A stretch of DNA of 55,837 nt from NCBI GenBank assembly GCA_017544265.1, contig JAFYEM010000014.1:1-55837 (forward strand). Reading direction: 5' to 3'. Positions 16,006 to 25,309 of this stretch are shown piece by piece; within the stretch, counting starts at the first letter, position 1; each line of letters opens with the position of its first letter. Source of the DNA: Bacteroidales bacterium. GTDB taxonomy: Bacteria; Bacteroidota; Bacteroidia; Bacteroidales; UBA932. The notes beneath the pieces were generated by a model. That model was not told the DNA's origin and did not search any database. It was given only the letters and a program-made list of their open reading frames with translations. Position numbers and translations under genes: made by a program.

Positions 16006-17808
16006 TTAATATCCAGGAGTCTGCTCGAGAGTAGGATTAGCCGTCATTTCTCCCGGAGGAAGGGCATACATATACTTGTAGTCCTCAAAGCCCTCACCAG
16101 CCAGAGTACCACCCTTCCAGGGCCACAGGAACGAAGAAGAAGAATAGAGTTTCCAGCGGATAAGGTCTGTACGGCGGTGTCCCTCCCACATGAGTTCCTT
16201 TGCACGTTCGGCTATCAGGTATTCCTGGGTAATCGTTGTAGGAGCATCAACACCGGCGCGGTCGGAGAGTTTCTTCAGATTGGCAAGTGCCGTGGCATTG
16301 CCGGCTTCGCCCAGATTCATGCAGGCCTCGGCATGAATCAGATAGATTTCTCCAAGCCTGATAATCGGGTAGTCGATATCTGAATATGCTTTGCTGCCGG
16401 CAGTCTCTTTAAACTCATCCACGGTCATGTCATGAGGGATATTGTTGTACTTCCAGCACTTCCAGCCATATTCGAAGTTGAAGAGTTCCGTCATTTCTGA
16501 GACCTGCCCGAGAGGAGCCTTGTCCTGAACCTCCTCCTCATATTCTTCCTGGACAACCTTGCCGTCCTTGTCAACTATTATCCTGCCCTCTGCATCAAGT
16601 TTGTCCCTCATGCCTTTTACCTTTTTGGTAGTACCCGGGAAATAGACATTGAACACCTGTCCCCTCTTATCTGCGACAGTGTAATTTCCGTTGATAAACC
16701 GGCCCTTTTCATCGAGATCAAAATCAGTCGGAGCAAAATACTTCTCTATAAACTCGTATGGAATGCGGTTGCCGCCCCAGCCATTGTTGATGCCCGTAGG
16801 ACGTAAGATGGCGTCATTCTCGCTGAGTGCCGAGAAACTGAGGTAAGAGGTGCCGCCGTAACTCTGGGTCTGCTCTGCATTGTAAGAAGCGACGAAAAGC
16901 ATTTCCTTGATGGCATCGGGGTTCTCGCCGTTGTCGCCACGGAAGAGTTCCGCGTGGGTGGGAGCGGTATCATAGCCGAGGGTGAAGATTTTTTCGCAAA
17001 TATTCTTGGCGTCTTCCCAGCGCTCGGTACCACGGTCATTGTAGGAAGTTCCGGTGTAAACGCCGGCATTCAGATACATCCTGGCAAGCAGGCCATAGCA
17101 GGAGCCTTTGTCCGCCCTCGGATAGTTGGAGCGGGCTTCCGGCATGTCGCTGCCGTCCTTCACAAGGTCGAGCAGTTCGCTTTCAATGTACTCGAACATA
17201 GCCTTGCGGGATTCAATCTGCTTGGGAGTAACCGCACCGAATTCAGAATCCTCGGTAACGAAGCAGGGACGGCCGAAAGTGTCCATTGCCACGAAATAAT
17301 AGAATGCACGCAGGAAGCGGGCCTCTGCGCGGAGGGTCTTGACCTTGGCCTTCACCTCGTCGGAGCAGCCTCTCTGGCTGAGTTTGTCGTCAGTGGTCTG
17401 GCGGAGGAACTCGTTGGTGAAAGTAACTCCGTGGATGCTGCGGGCATACACGGCGAGAACGGCGTCGTTCGCCGCGTCAGAGTACTTGTTCGTCTCCACA
17501 TCCCTGACCCAGGCATCGCCGCTCCATGCGCACTTGGCCTCGTCGGTGGAAAGCTCGTTCAGGGACCAGTATGCCCTCAGAAGTTCCGAAGCACCTGCGT
17601 CACCGATGTTAAGGTCGGTAAGGTCGTTGGAAACGAGTTCGTAGTAAATCTTGGAAAGACCCTGGAGATATCCGCCGATTTCATTATTGTAAGCGGTCTC
17701 GGAGGTCACGTCAGTCTTGTTGAGCGGAAGCTGGTCCAGGTCCTTGATGCAGGAAGTTGTTCCAAGGGCGAGAAGGGCCGCTGCAATACCTAAAATATAT
17801 TTTTTCAT
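16006..17808 (-). CDS. susD: SusD/RagB-type surface glycan-binding lipoprotein
   Basis: SusD-like lipoproteins form the lid of the SusC transporter and capture oligosaccharide. The signal peptide MKKYILGIAAALLALGTTSC places the lipidated Cys at residue 20. The TPR-like helical scaffold includes AKVKTLRAEARFLRAFYYF, a hallmark of the family. The C-terminal part has YLIAERAKELMWEGHRRTDL and ends LEQTPGY. I chose the ATG at 17808 over a GTG at 17817 because it gives a normal signal peptide. It lies 13 bases after susC. The ligand cannot be read from the sequence; the nearby malQ suggests an alpha-glucan. Confidence 0.93.
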   Translation of the reverse strand: MKKYILGIAAALLALGTTSCIKDLDQLPLNKTDVTSETAYNNEIGGYLQGLSKIYYELVSNDLTDLNIGDAGASELLRAYWSLNELSTDEAKCAWSGDAWVRDVETNKYSDAANDAVLAVYARSIHGVTFTNEFLRQTTDDKLSQRGCSDEVKAKVKTLRAEARFLRAFYYFVAMDTFGRPCFVTEDSEFGAVTPKQIESRKAMFEYIESELLDLVKDGSDMPEARSNYPRADKGSCYGLLARMYLNAGVYTGTSYNDRGTERWEDAKNICEKIFTLGYDTAPTHAELFRGDNGENPDAIKEMLFVASYNAEQTQSYGGTSYLSFSALSENDAILRPTGINNGWGGNRIPYEFIEKYFAPTDFDLDEKGRFINGNYTVADKRGQVFNVYFPGTTKKVKGMRDKLDAEGRIIVDKDGKVVQEEYEEEVQDKAPLGQVSEMTELFNFEYGWKCWKYNNIPHDMTVDEFKETAGSKAYSDIDYPIIRLGEIYLIHAEACMNLGEAGNATALANLKKLSDRAGVDAPTTITQEYLIAERAKELMWEGHRRTDLIRWKLYSSSSFLWPWKGGTLAGEGFEDYKYMYALPPGEMTANPTLEQTPGY

Positions 17809-17821
17809 ATCGCTCACAGTA

Positions 17822-20800
17822 TTAGAAGTTCAGATTCAGACGGAGGGAATAAGTCCTCGGACGGGGCCAGATGGAGTTGTCTATACCGCCATCCAGTTCA
17901 GGATCGAGGCCCTTGTATCCGGTGATTACGAACACGTTCTGGACGGACAGGGCAAGACGCAGGTTGGCGTTCTTCCATGCACCAAGTTCAGGGAAGGTGT
18001 AGCCCACGTTGATATCGTCAAGACGGAAGAAGGAGGCGTTCTCGAGGAAGAGGTCGGAAGCAAACTGCTGCACGGAATTAGGCTTCACGAAACCGTATTC
18101 CTTGACCGAACGGAGATAGTTGTTGATATTGATGTTGGAGAAGGTCTGGTTCGCGGTGGAGTTTCCAGCGCGGATGTTGTTGAAGACCCAGTTTCCGACA
18201 CTGCCGTGGCCGTTGAGGCCGAAGTCCCACCTCTTGTAGGAGAACTTGAGGTTGAGTCCGTAGAAGAAGTCCGGAGAAGGGCTCTTCTTGGTCATATAGC
18301 GGTCCGCATTGGTGATTACCCCGTCGTTGTCAATATCCAAAAGACCATCCTGGATAGGTTTCCCGGATGCGTCGTAGAGCTGCTTGAAAGCGTAGAAGGT
18401 ATTGGGTGCGTAACCGACCATGTGGCGCTGGATGGTGTTGCCGGTACCGCCGGCGATACCTCCGGTTTCGATGAAGTAGTCCTTGTCGTCACCGGAATTC
18501 AGCTTGGTGAACCAGGTCTTCTGGAAGGTCCCGTTGAAGCCGAGGGAGAGGGACATGTCGCGGGTCTCGATCGGGATTGCGTTGATGGTGAACTCGACAC
18601 CCTGGTTGCGGATGGAACCGATGTTGGTGAGGAGGCTGTTTCCGAAGTTCGCGCCCATCGGGGTTATAACGCTGTTCAGCAGGTCCTTCGTATCGCGGCG
18701 ATAGACATCCACGGTACCGTTGATGCGGTCGCGGATGAAGCCCCAGTCCAGACCGAAGTTCCAGGTCATGGAAGTTTCCCACTTGATGTCAGGATCATAG
18801 GCGCCCGGAGTCACATAGTCCAAATAACCGTCGGTACCCATGTTGTAGCGGCTGTAAGGATTCACGCTGAAGTAATAACGTGAAAGGTAGCCATAATTGG
18901 CACCGATTTCCTGCTGTCCGGTCATACCCCATGAAGCACGCAGTTTGAGGGCGGAAACCGCATCGACTCCCTTGAGGAATTTCTCTTCCTTGATGTTCCA
19001 TGCGAGAGCCGCTGAAGGGAAGAGTCCGTGACGGTTCTTCTTGGAGAAGCGGGAGGACTGGTCGTCACGAAGGGTAACGGTCAGCAGATAGCGGGAAGCG
19101 ATGGAATAGTTGATACGTCCGTAGAAGGAAAGCAGCACGAACTGCTGTTCGTTGGGAAGGTAGCGGCTGTCGACGGTCTCGCCATCTTTGAGTTTGACCT
19201 CGGTCTCGCCGCCCTTGCGGTTGAAGTAGTTGATGCTGCGGTCCTTGGAATAAGTCTTCTCATAGGAGTAACCGAGCATGGCGTCGATATGATGGATGCC
19301 CACTTCCTTGTTATAATTGGCGTATGCCTCGAAGACCATGCTGCGGCGCTCGTTCATCCAGTCGCTGAACTGTCCGTACCAGGGATTCTCTGTATCCTTC
19401 ATGGCGTTCCAGGAACCTGGGTTGGGACCGTTCTTTCCTGCGGCATAGGAATAGTCCATGCCGGCGTTCACGTTCAGGCGGAGATCTTCGAAACCATGAA
19501 TCTTGTAGTCCACCTGGATGTTGCCGATGAAACGTCCGATCTGGCCCTTGTTCACGTTCTCTTCGAGCATGGACACGGGGTTCTCGGGAGCGAGACCGCC
19601 TGCGACGAACTTGGTGCCGCGGCCGTTTCCATAGTTGAACCAGCCGTTGGTGGTGTCATAGTCGATGTCGCCCTCATCGTCATAGAAATAGACCGGCATC
19701 GTAGGGTTGTAGAAGGTTGCAGTGCCCACTGCGCCGCCTTCTGCCCACCTCTGGTAGCTGTACACGCCCTTGGCGTTGAGATTCACCGTGAGGTGTTTCT
19801 GGAGGAAGGAAGGATTCAGGCTCAGGTCCGCGGTGACCTTTCCGAAGTCGGAAGTGCGGAGCGTACCCTGCTGGCCGGTGAAGCCCACGGAGAAGCGGTA
19901 AGGGAGAAAATCTTTCAGGTTGCCATAGACACTCACGTTGTGGTCGTGGGCGAGGGCTACGCGGAAGATCTGCTTGTACCAGTCTGTGTTGTACTCGCCG
20001 AGTTTGGCCGCTGCGGCGTCACCATTGGCCGTTCCGGCAGGGAAGGTCTCGCTGATAAAGTCGCGGAACTCGTCGGCGTTCATCACGGGTATGGTTCCGG
20101 AATTGTGCGAGACGCTGAAGCTGCCGTTGTAGCTTACCTGGGGACGGTTGCCTGAGCCCTTCTTGGTGGTGATGATGATAACACCGTTGGAAGCACGGGA
20201 ACCGTAGATAGCTGCGGAGGAAGCGTCCTTCAGGACGGTGAAGCTTTCGATGTCGTTCGGGTTGATGGAGCCCAGAGGGTTGCTCATACCTTTTGCAGCA
20301 TCGGCTGCAATCGGAACGCCGTCGATGACAATCAGAGGGGCGTTCGAGGCGTTCAGGGAGGCCTGTCCGCGGATTCTCATGGAAGAGCCGCCGCCGGGCT
20401 GGCCGTCGCCGGGAACAACCTGCAGACCGGCCACCTTACCCTTGAGCATGTCCTGGGTGGAAACGATGGCGCCGCGGTTGATTTCCTCGGGTTTGATTGC
20501 GGTGATGGAGCCCGTCATGTCGTTTTTCTTGACGGTACCGTAACCGATGACGACCACGTCATCGAGGAACTCGGTGTCCATCATGAGGACGACGCGCTCG
20601 GGGACATCCGAGGCTTTGAAAACTTGCGTGGCATAGCCGATGCAGCTGAATTCAACTTCAGTTTCGGGGCTTGCCACAGTAAGGATGAAGTCGCCGTCGA
20701 GACCGGTGGCGGTACCGACGGTGGTTCCGGGTACCATCACATTGGCTCCGATAACGGGGCCCTGGTCATCAACTACAACACCCTTCACCGTGTAGCCTTG

Positions 20801-20866
20801 CGCCCACACGGAATGGCCGATTGCTCCTGCGAGCAGAATGGCCACTGCGGTTAAAATCCTTTTCAT
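17822..20866 (-). CDS. susC: SusC/RagA-type TonB-dependent outer-membrane transporter
   Basis: A 1014-residue TonB-dependent transporter that imports oligosaccharides across the outer membrane, powered by TonB-ExbBD. A signal peptide (about 1-22) is followed by a carboxypeptidase-like regulatory domain (GYTVKGVVVDDQGPVIGANV), a short TonB-box region and the plug (MLKGKVAGLQV, PLIVIDGVPIA, SRASNGVIIITTKKG). A beta-barrel extends to the C-terminal RTYSLRLNLNF. Length is normal. It lies 18 bases after the MFS gene and pairs with the downstream susD. A TonB system is encoded in this window at 45885-47834. Confidence 0.96.
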   Translation of the reverse strand: MKRILTAVAILLAGAIGHSVWAQGYTVKGVVVDDQGPVIGANVMVPGTTVGTATGLDGDFILTVASPETEVEFSCIGYATQVFKASDVPERVVLMMDTEFLDDVVVIGYGTVKKNDMTGSITAIKPEEINRGAIVSTQDMLKGKVAGLQVVPGDGQPGGGSSMRIRGQASLNASNAPLIVIDGVPIAADAAKGMSNPLGSINPNDIESFTVLKDASSAAIYGSRASNGVIIITTKKGSGNRPQVSYNGSFSVSHNSGTIPVMNADEFRDFISETFPAGTANGDAAAAKLGEYNTDWYKQIFRVALAHDHNVSVYGNLKDFLPYRFSVGFTGQQGTLRTSDFGKVTADLSLNPSFLQKHLTVNLNAKGVYSYQRWAEGGAVGTATFYNPTMPVYFYDDEGDIDYDTTNGWFNYGNGRGTKFVAGGLAPENPVSMLEENVNKGQIGRFIGNIQVDYKIHGFEDLRLNVNAGMDYSYAAGKNGPNPGSWNAMKDTENPWYGQFSDWMNERRSMVFEAYANYNKEVGIHHIDAMLGYSYEKTYSKDRSINYFNRKGGETEVKLKDGETVDSRYLPNEQQFVLLSFYGRINYSIASRYLLTVTLRDDQSSRFSKKNRHGLFPSAALAWNIKEEKFLKGVDAVSALKLRASWGMTGQQEIGANYGYLSRYYFSVNPYSRYNMGTDGYLDYVTPGAYDPDIKWETSMTWNFGLDWGFIRDRINGTVDVYRRDTKDLLNSVITPMGANFGNSLLTNIGSIRNQGVEFTINAIPIETRDMSLSLGFNGTFQKTWFTKLNSGDDKDYFIETGGIAGGTGNTIQRHMVGYAPNTFYAFKQLYDASGKPIQDGLLDIDNDGVITNADRYMTKKSPSPDFFYGLNLKFSYKRWDFGLNGHGSVGNWVFNNIRAGNSTANQTFSNININNYLRSVKEYGFVKPNSVQQFASDLFLENASFFRLDDINVGYTFPELGAWKNANLRLALSVQNVFVITGYKGLDPELDGGIDNSIWPRPRTYSLRLNLNF

Positions 20867-20884
20867 TTAGTTGTGTAGTTAGTA

Positions 20885-22225
20885 TTAGTTGTTGGTTTGT
20901 TTATTCACTTCTACGAGTGCGACGCTTGCTGCACCGAGAACCAGGTAGATTCCCGCCACGAGCAGCATCAGGGGCTGGCTGCCGCCGACAAGCTTCATCA
21001 CCAGGCCGCCGGTTGCCGCGGCGGCAATCTGGGGAAGGCAGATGGTGCAGTTGAAAAGGCCCAGATAGCTGCCCATGTAGGGGCTGCCCTGAAGGGCGTT
21101 GGTCAGCAGAGTGAAAGGCAGCGCAAGCATCGCGGCCCATGCAAAACCAATCAGGAAGTAGCTCGCAAAGAGCAGATACTGGTTGGTAATGAATGTGACC
21201 GAGGCGAAGCCGGCGGCGCCGATAAGAAGGCTCACCACATAGGCGACGCGGATATTTTTGAAGCGCGGAAGCACCGTAGCCCACAGAATAGAGCCGATTG
21301 CCTGCACCGCGAACAGCACGCCCACCCAGTTGCCCGCGGCCTGATAGGCCTCGGATGCAGTGTCGTGGGTATTCCAGACATTATGGGCGATGGCGCCGTT
21401 GGTATAGGTCCACATATACAGGAAGGCGGCCCAGCAGAAGAACTGCACCAGACCGACGGTCCAGAAAATCTTCGGAGCTTTCACGAGCAGCTGCATAAGC
21501 CCCATATCGGGCTTCTTCTCCTGTTTTGCCGGGTCTATTCCATGGAACTGGGCATATTCCTTCGGCGGCATCTCCTTGACGCGGACGAAAGTATAGAGTA
21601 CGCAGAGAATCAGTATCGCCGCGCCCACATAGAAGCTATAGACGACGCTGTCGGGCACCACGCCGGGCTCCGCGACATTCTTTATGCCTATCCAGGTAAA
21701 GAAGATGGGGAAGATGTAACCCATCAGCGAACCGGCGTTGCAGAGGAAGCTCTGAATGCTGTAGGCAGTGGTTTTCTGTTTTTCATTGACCATATCCCCG
21801 ACCATCATCTTGAAGGGCTGCATGGCGATGTTGATGGACGTGTCGAGGAAAATCAGGGAGAACAGCCCGAACCACATGGCCATGTTAAGGCCGAGGAAAA
21901 CCCTGGCGGAGAAATTCAGCGAACCTGCGTTCGGCAGGAAAATCATCACCAGGACGGCTATTATCGCGCCAACCAGCAGATAAGGCTTGCGCCTTCCCAG
22001 ACGGTTCCATGTGCGGTCGGAGTATTTACCCACAAGGGGCTGGACAATCATTCCCATAAGCGGAGGGAGTATCCAGAAGAAAGACAGGCTGTGGGGATCT
22101 GCGCCAAGGGTCGCGAAAATGCGGCTGATGTTGGCGCTCTGGAGGGCATAGGCAATCTGGACTCCGAAAAAGCCGAAGCTCAAATCGATCATCTGCCTCA
22201 GGGACAAGTCACGTTGTGTGGTCAT
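20885..22225 (-). CDS. MFS sugar transporter (GPH/SLC45-like, probably maltose or maltooligosaccharide)
   Basis: A 446-residue inner-membrane permease with about 12 hydrophobic segments. The start MTTQRDLSLRQMIDLSFGFF and the loop GKYSDRTWNRLGRRKPYL, in the position of the MFS signature between helices 2 and 3, fit the glycoside-cation symporter/SLC45 group. Related proteins in Bacteroidota maltose loci carry maltose into the cytoplasm. It is the first gene of the MFS-susC-susD-susE operon, so it probably handles sugar delivered to the periplasm. The promoter is not clear; TAAATTCG on the minus strand just upstream is a weak -7. The substrate is inferred from the neighbouring malQ. Confidence 0.82.
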   Translation of the reverse strand: MTTQRDLSLRQMIDLSFGFFGVQIAYALQSANISRIFATLGADPHSLSFFWILPPLMGMIVQPLVGKYSDRTWNRLGRRKPYLLVGAIIAVLVMIFLPNAGSLNFSARVFLGLNMAMWFGLFSLIFLDTSINIAMQPFKMMVGDMVNEKQKTTAYSIQSFLCNAGSLMGYIFPIFFTWIGIKNVAEPGVVPDSVVYSFYVGAAILILCVLYTFVRVKEMPPKEYAQFHGIDPAKQEKKPDMGLMQLLVKAPKIFWTVGLVQFFCWAAFLYMWTYTNGAIAHNVWNTHDTASEAYQAAGNWVGVLFAVQAIGSILWATVLPRFKNIRVAYVVSLLIGAAGFASVTFITNQYLLFASYFLIGFAWAAMLALPFTLLTNALQGSPYMGSYLGLFNCTICLPQIAAAATGGLVMKLVGGSQPLMLLVAGIYLVLGAASVALVEVNKQTNN

Positions 22226-22428
22226 AGTTTCAGTGCAATTAGCCTTCGAATTTAATATTTTTCCCCCGAGTCGCGCGCATATATACCCGCATGCGTGTTA
22301 AATCGGGGATGAATTGCAATTTTTTGGCGACGAATGGTTGTTAAAATAATTTAATATTATATATTTGGAAAGTACAAAAAATTTATTTATTTTGCGCCGA
22401 TTTTTAACGCTTTAGCTAATAACGCATT
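22226..22428. promoter_or_regulatory. Divergent regulatory region between the sus operon and lytTR
   Basis: The gap contains an 8-base palindrome CGCATGCG (22289-22296), direct repeats TGTTAAA at 22296-22302 and 22339-22345 (43 bases apart, about four helix turns), and an inverted pair TCGGGG/CCCCGA flanking the palindrome. These are candidates for LytTR binding sites. Direct repeats are typical of that family, but the exact consensus is not matched. Confidence 0.3.
22338..22367 (+). promoter_or_regulatory. Promoter of the lytTR gene
   Basis: TTG (22338-22340), a 19-base spacer and TATATTTG (22360-22367) match the Bacteroidota consensus. One TGTTAAA repeat lies directly after the -33, so the regulator could control itself. 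Confidence 0.75.
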
Positions 22429-22779
22429 ATGGGAAAGAATAAGTTTCTTATCAAACTGAACGACCGTATAGTTCCGGTGCGTATCGCCGATATAACCTAC
22501 TTTTATTCCGAGCAGAAGAATTCCTACATCGTCACTCGCGACAATATAACCTATGTGATAGACGACTCCCTGGACACAGTCGAGCAGATACTGGGCCGCG
22601 AAGGATTCTTCCGCATTTCCCGCAGCGTAATAATCTCAGAAACGGCAATTGAGTCCATTCACAAGCTTCCCGGCGGACGCCTCACAGTCTCCCTCCGCCG
22701 CGGCTTCGAAGCCTACACTGACCTCACAGTCTCCCGCGCCCGCGTGGACGGCTTCCTCCACTGGCTGGAAGAAAGTTAG
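22429..22779 (+). CDS. Stand-alone LytTR DNA-binding regulator
   Basis: This 116-residue protein is a LytTR DNA-binding domain and little else; no receiver, membrane or ligand domain is present. Features typical of the family are IADITYFYSEQKNSYIV (about residues 19-35), LDTVEQILGREGFFRISRS, and the C-terminal GRLTVSLRRGFEAYTDLTVS. It is divergent from the MFS-susCDE operon and convergent with malQ, so it is the best candidate for the regulator of this sugar locus. How it would sense sugar is not apparent; a partner sensor may be encoded elsewhere. The family call is secure; the target is inferred from position. Confidence 0.9.
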   Translation: MGKNKFLIKLNDRIVPVRIADITYFYSEQKNSYIVTRDNITYVIDDSLDTVEQILGREGFFRISRSVIISETAIESIHKLPGGRLTVSLRRGFEAYTDLTVSRARVDGFLHWLEES

Positions 22780-22797
22780 ACTCCGTCCGATATCATG

Positions 22798-22826
22798 CCG
22801 GCGCAGGGACTAAATTCCCCTGCCGG
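22798..22826. repeat. Inverted repeat between lytTR and malQ
   Basis: CCGGCGCAGGG (22798-22808) pairs with CCCTGCCGG (22818-22826) with a 2-base bulge, across the malQ stop codon. No T-run follows. It may act as a weak shared end for the two convergent genes. Confidence 0.35.
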
Positions 22827-25251
22827 AATCTGATACCAGGGCTTTGAGGTGTGCGGAGAAGTCGGTGTTGTAAATCAGGGACTCCAGGGTGCAGTGCATG
22901 CGGTAGCGCCAGTAGTGGCGGGGAATCGCGGGGATGTTGATGCGCTCGTCGGCAGGATTGCCCTGGTAGCGGATCGCACCGTCGATTGCCAGGTAGTCCT
23001 GCAGGGGGAGAATCGCCAGCATGGACGGAGATTTAAGATGCTCCGCAACTACTTTTTCGGCAACCCACGGCTCGCAGAAGTAAGGAGCCGCACCCTCGCA
23101 GTGAAGGGCCTCGTTATAGAACTTCTGGGTGAGTTCGCGGTCTTCCTCCCACCATGCCCTCAGAGGCGAAGTGTCGTGCGTACCTGTGGCGCATACGCTG
23201 AAATACGGATAGCTGGAAGGATTGCCGAAAGTCTCCTTTACGGACTTCGGCATCCTCTGGATTTCCAGGCTCAGGATATTCATCTCGTCCATTACCGAAG
23301 GAACGCAGGCGGGAATCATTCCAAGGTCCTCACCGCAGGAAAGCATGCCGGTGGAACGCAGCAGGGCAGGGAGTTTCCACATTGCGGAATCCCTCCAGAA
23401 ATCGTTGTGGCGGCGGTAGAAGAAGTCCTCGTAGAGCTTGTCGTAACGCTGCTTCAGCCAGTCAGGGAGATCCTGATAGACACGGGTGCTCTGGCCACTG
23501 ATACGTGGATGCCACCAGCCCGGACGGCGCGGATCTTCGACAAATAGCACGTTGGTGTCGTTGTCGTCCTGGGGCGTCCAGGGCTCGAAGCCGGCATTGC
23601 GGAGTTCGTCCAGAGAATATGGCAGCGCCGGGCTGAAATGGCCCATGAGGCCGGTTTTCCAGCGCATGGGAATCTCCCAGATGCGGAAGAAGCCGAGGAT
23701 ATGGTCAATCCGAAAGGCGTCGAAGTATTCGCTCATCTTGCGCATGCGCCCCTTCCACCATGCAAAGCCGTCCTCGGACATCTTTTCCCAGTTGTAGGTC
23801 GGGAAGCCCCAGTTCTGACCATCAACGGAGAAAGCATCCGGCGGAGCTCCGGCCTGGGAATCCAGATGGAACAGTTCCGGATGCTGCCATGCGTCCACGC
23901 TGCGGCGGCTCACTCCGATGGGCAGGTCTCCCTTGAGGGCGACACCGCGTATGTGGGCGTATTTCACCGCATCGGCAAGCTGCTCGTCCAGAAGCATCTG
24001 CTCCCAGATATAGAAGTTCACCTCGTCCTTATGCTCCCCGGCATAGGCCGCGACAGCTTTTCCGGAATAGCTGGCCCACTTGCCCCATTCGGAGAAGTCG
24101 GGAGTGCCCTTTTCGTCCCTCAAGGCGGAGAACACAGCGAATGGAATCAGCCACTCAGCATTGTCGGAGAGGAACTTGCTGAACTTTTCAGAAGCGCAGA
24201 CAGTTTCCTTGTGCGCCCCGAAGTACTTCCTCAGGAGGCGCTCCTTCTCGTTGTTCACCCTTTCATAGTCCACCTGCGGCAGGGCATTCAACTCGTCGCG
24301 GAGTGCTTTGTAAGCCTTGTCCTGACGGATTCCTGCAGCAGGAAGGGATATGAACTGGGGATGCAGGGCAAAGGACGACACGGCATTGTACGGATATGAA
24401 TCCTGCCATGTCCTTGTCATGGTGGTATCGTTGATGGGCAGAAGCTGTATCACGTTCATACCCGTTTCCACAGACCAGTCCACAAGGCGTTTGATATCCG
24501 CGAATTCGCCTATTCCGAAACTGTCCGCAGTGCGGAGCGAGAACACGGGAACGGCGACTCCGGCGCCCCGCCAGGGAAGGGTGGGGAATTGCACATCCAG
24601 GTCAGAAATGACTATTGCAGAGCCCTTGGGAGGCACTTCGGCAAAGAGGTGATTCGCCCCGCACTCCCAGGCAATAATTTCTTTAGACTTCGTGTCTATG
24701 ACGGCGAATTTATACTCAAAGACGCCCTTCGCATCCAAGGTGATGCTCCACCAGGGGAAGTCCCGGTCGCTGAGGATATGGGGCTTCTTCCATGAACCCA
24801 GAGCCTTGCTGCTTGCAAAAAGCGCGACGCTCTGCCCAGCGCGGATCTCAGCCGCAGGAATTACTATGGTAAGGTTTCCGGGCTTTGCGTCTTCTTTTCT
24901 CGGGCGGCGGAACGAAGTGCCGTCAGGACGGCGGAAAATAACGTCTGAGAATGCCGAACTGAAGAAAGCGCTGCCATGCGGCCGGTCGCACCAGCGGTCG
25001 CGGCAAAGGGTCATGTCACTTCCTTTGGGGGCACGCCATACCCGGCCCCGCCACTCCCTGCGGACGAGGATCCCGTCGCGGACAATTTCATAGACACAGA
25101 TATCTCCGTCATGCACTTTCGATGCGGGGATATCTTTCTGCCATAGGCCTCCATAGACATAATTCATGTCATACCTGGTACCGGCGATACGGAGTTTGAG
25201 TTCCTCGCCCCAGGCGGTATCATAGTGGATGGAAAATTTTATTGTGGACAT
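22810..25251 (-). CDS. malQ: 4-alpha-glucanotransferase (amylomaltase) with N-terminal starch-binding domains
   Basis: MalQ transfers alpha-1,4-glucan segments between maltooligosaccharides in the cytoplasm, releasing glucose. The 813-residue protein begins with two CBM20-like starch-binding modules (about residues 1-110 and 115-225), followed by a GH77 catalytic domain. The nucleophile region is AFRIDHILGFFRI (Asp near residue 513), the acid/base region is SCGEDLGMIP, and GTHDTSPLRAWW is also conserved. The ATG at 25251 is preferred over one 30 bases upstream because the upstream codons overlap the promoter. The -33 lies inside the 3-prime end of the neighbouring transporter gene. It is convergent with lytTR. 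Confidence 0.95.
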   Translation of the reverse strand: MSTIKFSIHYDTAWGEELKLRIAGTRYDMNYVYGGLWQKDIPASKVHDGDICVYEIVRDGILVRREWRGRVWRAPKGSDMTLCRDRWCDRPHGSAFFSSAFSDVIFRRPDGTSFRRPRKEDAKPGNLTIVIPAAEIRAGQSVALFASSKALGSWKKPHILSDRDFPWWSITLDAKGVFEYKFAVIDTKSKEIIAWECGANHLFAEVPPKGSAIVISDLDVQFPTLPWRGAGVAVPVFSLRTADSFGIGEFADIKRLVDWSVETGMNVIQLLPINDTTMTRTWQDSYPYNAVSSFALHPQFISLPAAGIRQDKAYKALRDELNALPQVDYERVNNEKERLLRKYFGAHKETVCASEKFSKFLSDNAEWLIPFAVFSALRDEKGTPDFSEWGKWASYSGKAVAAYAGEHKDEVNFYIWEQMLLDEQLADAVKYAHIRGVALKGDLPIGVSRRSVDAWQHPELFHLDSQAGAPPDAFSVDGQNWGFPTYNWEKMSEDGFAWWKGRMRKMSEYFDAFRIDHILGFFRIWEIPMRWKTGLMGHFSPALPYSLDELRNAGFEPWTPQDDNDTNVLFVEDPRRPGWWHPRISGQSTRVYQDLPDWLKQRYDKLYEDFFYRRHNDFWRDSAMWKLPALLRSTGMLSCGEDLGMIPACVPSVMDEMNILSLEIQRMPKSVKETFGNPSSYPYFSVCATGTHDTSPLRAWWEEDRELTQKFYNEALHCEGAAPYFCEPWVAEKVVAEHLKSPSMLAILPLQDYLAIDGAIRYQGNPADERINIPAIPRHYWRYRMHCTLESLIYNTDFSAHLKALVSDSGRGI

Positions 25252-25278
25252 GTTTGCTGTTATTAGTTTTAGCGTCAA

Positions 25279-25309
25279 CAAATATAATTACTTTTTCAGG
25301 AACTTCCAA
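25279..25309 (-). promoter_or_regulatory. Promoter of malQ
   Basis: On the minus strand, TTG (25309-25307), a 20-base spacer and TATATTTG (25286-25279) match the consensus, 28 bases before the ATG. Confidence 0.75.

Noticed and set aside
17717-20155. Plus-strand open frames opposite susD and susC (388 and 375 codons)
   Set aside because: They are shadows of the susCD genes, with Val/Glu/Gly-rich translations lacking any recognisable domain.
20897-22255. Plus-strand open frame (452 codons) opposite the MFS gene
   Set aside because: The His/Glu-rich translation is a mirror of a membrane-protein gene; the minus-strand reading has clear MFS motifs.
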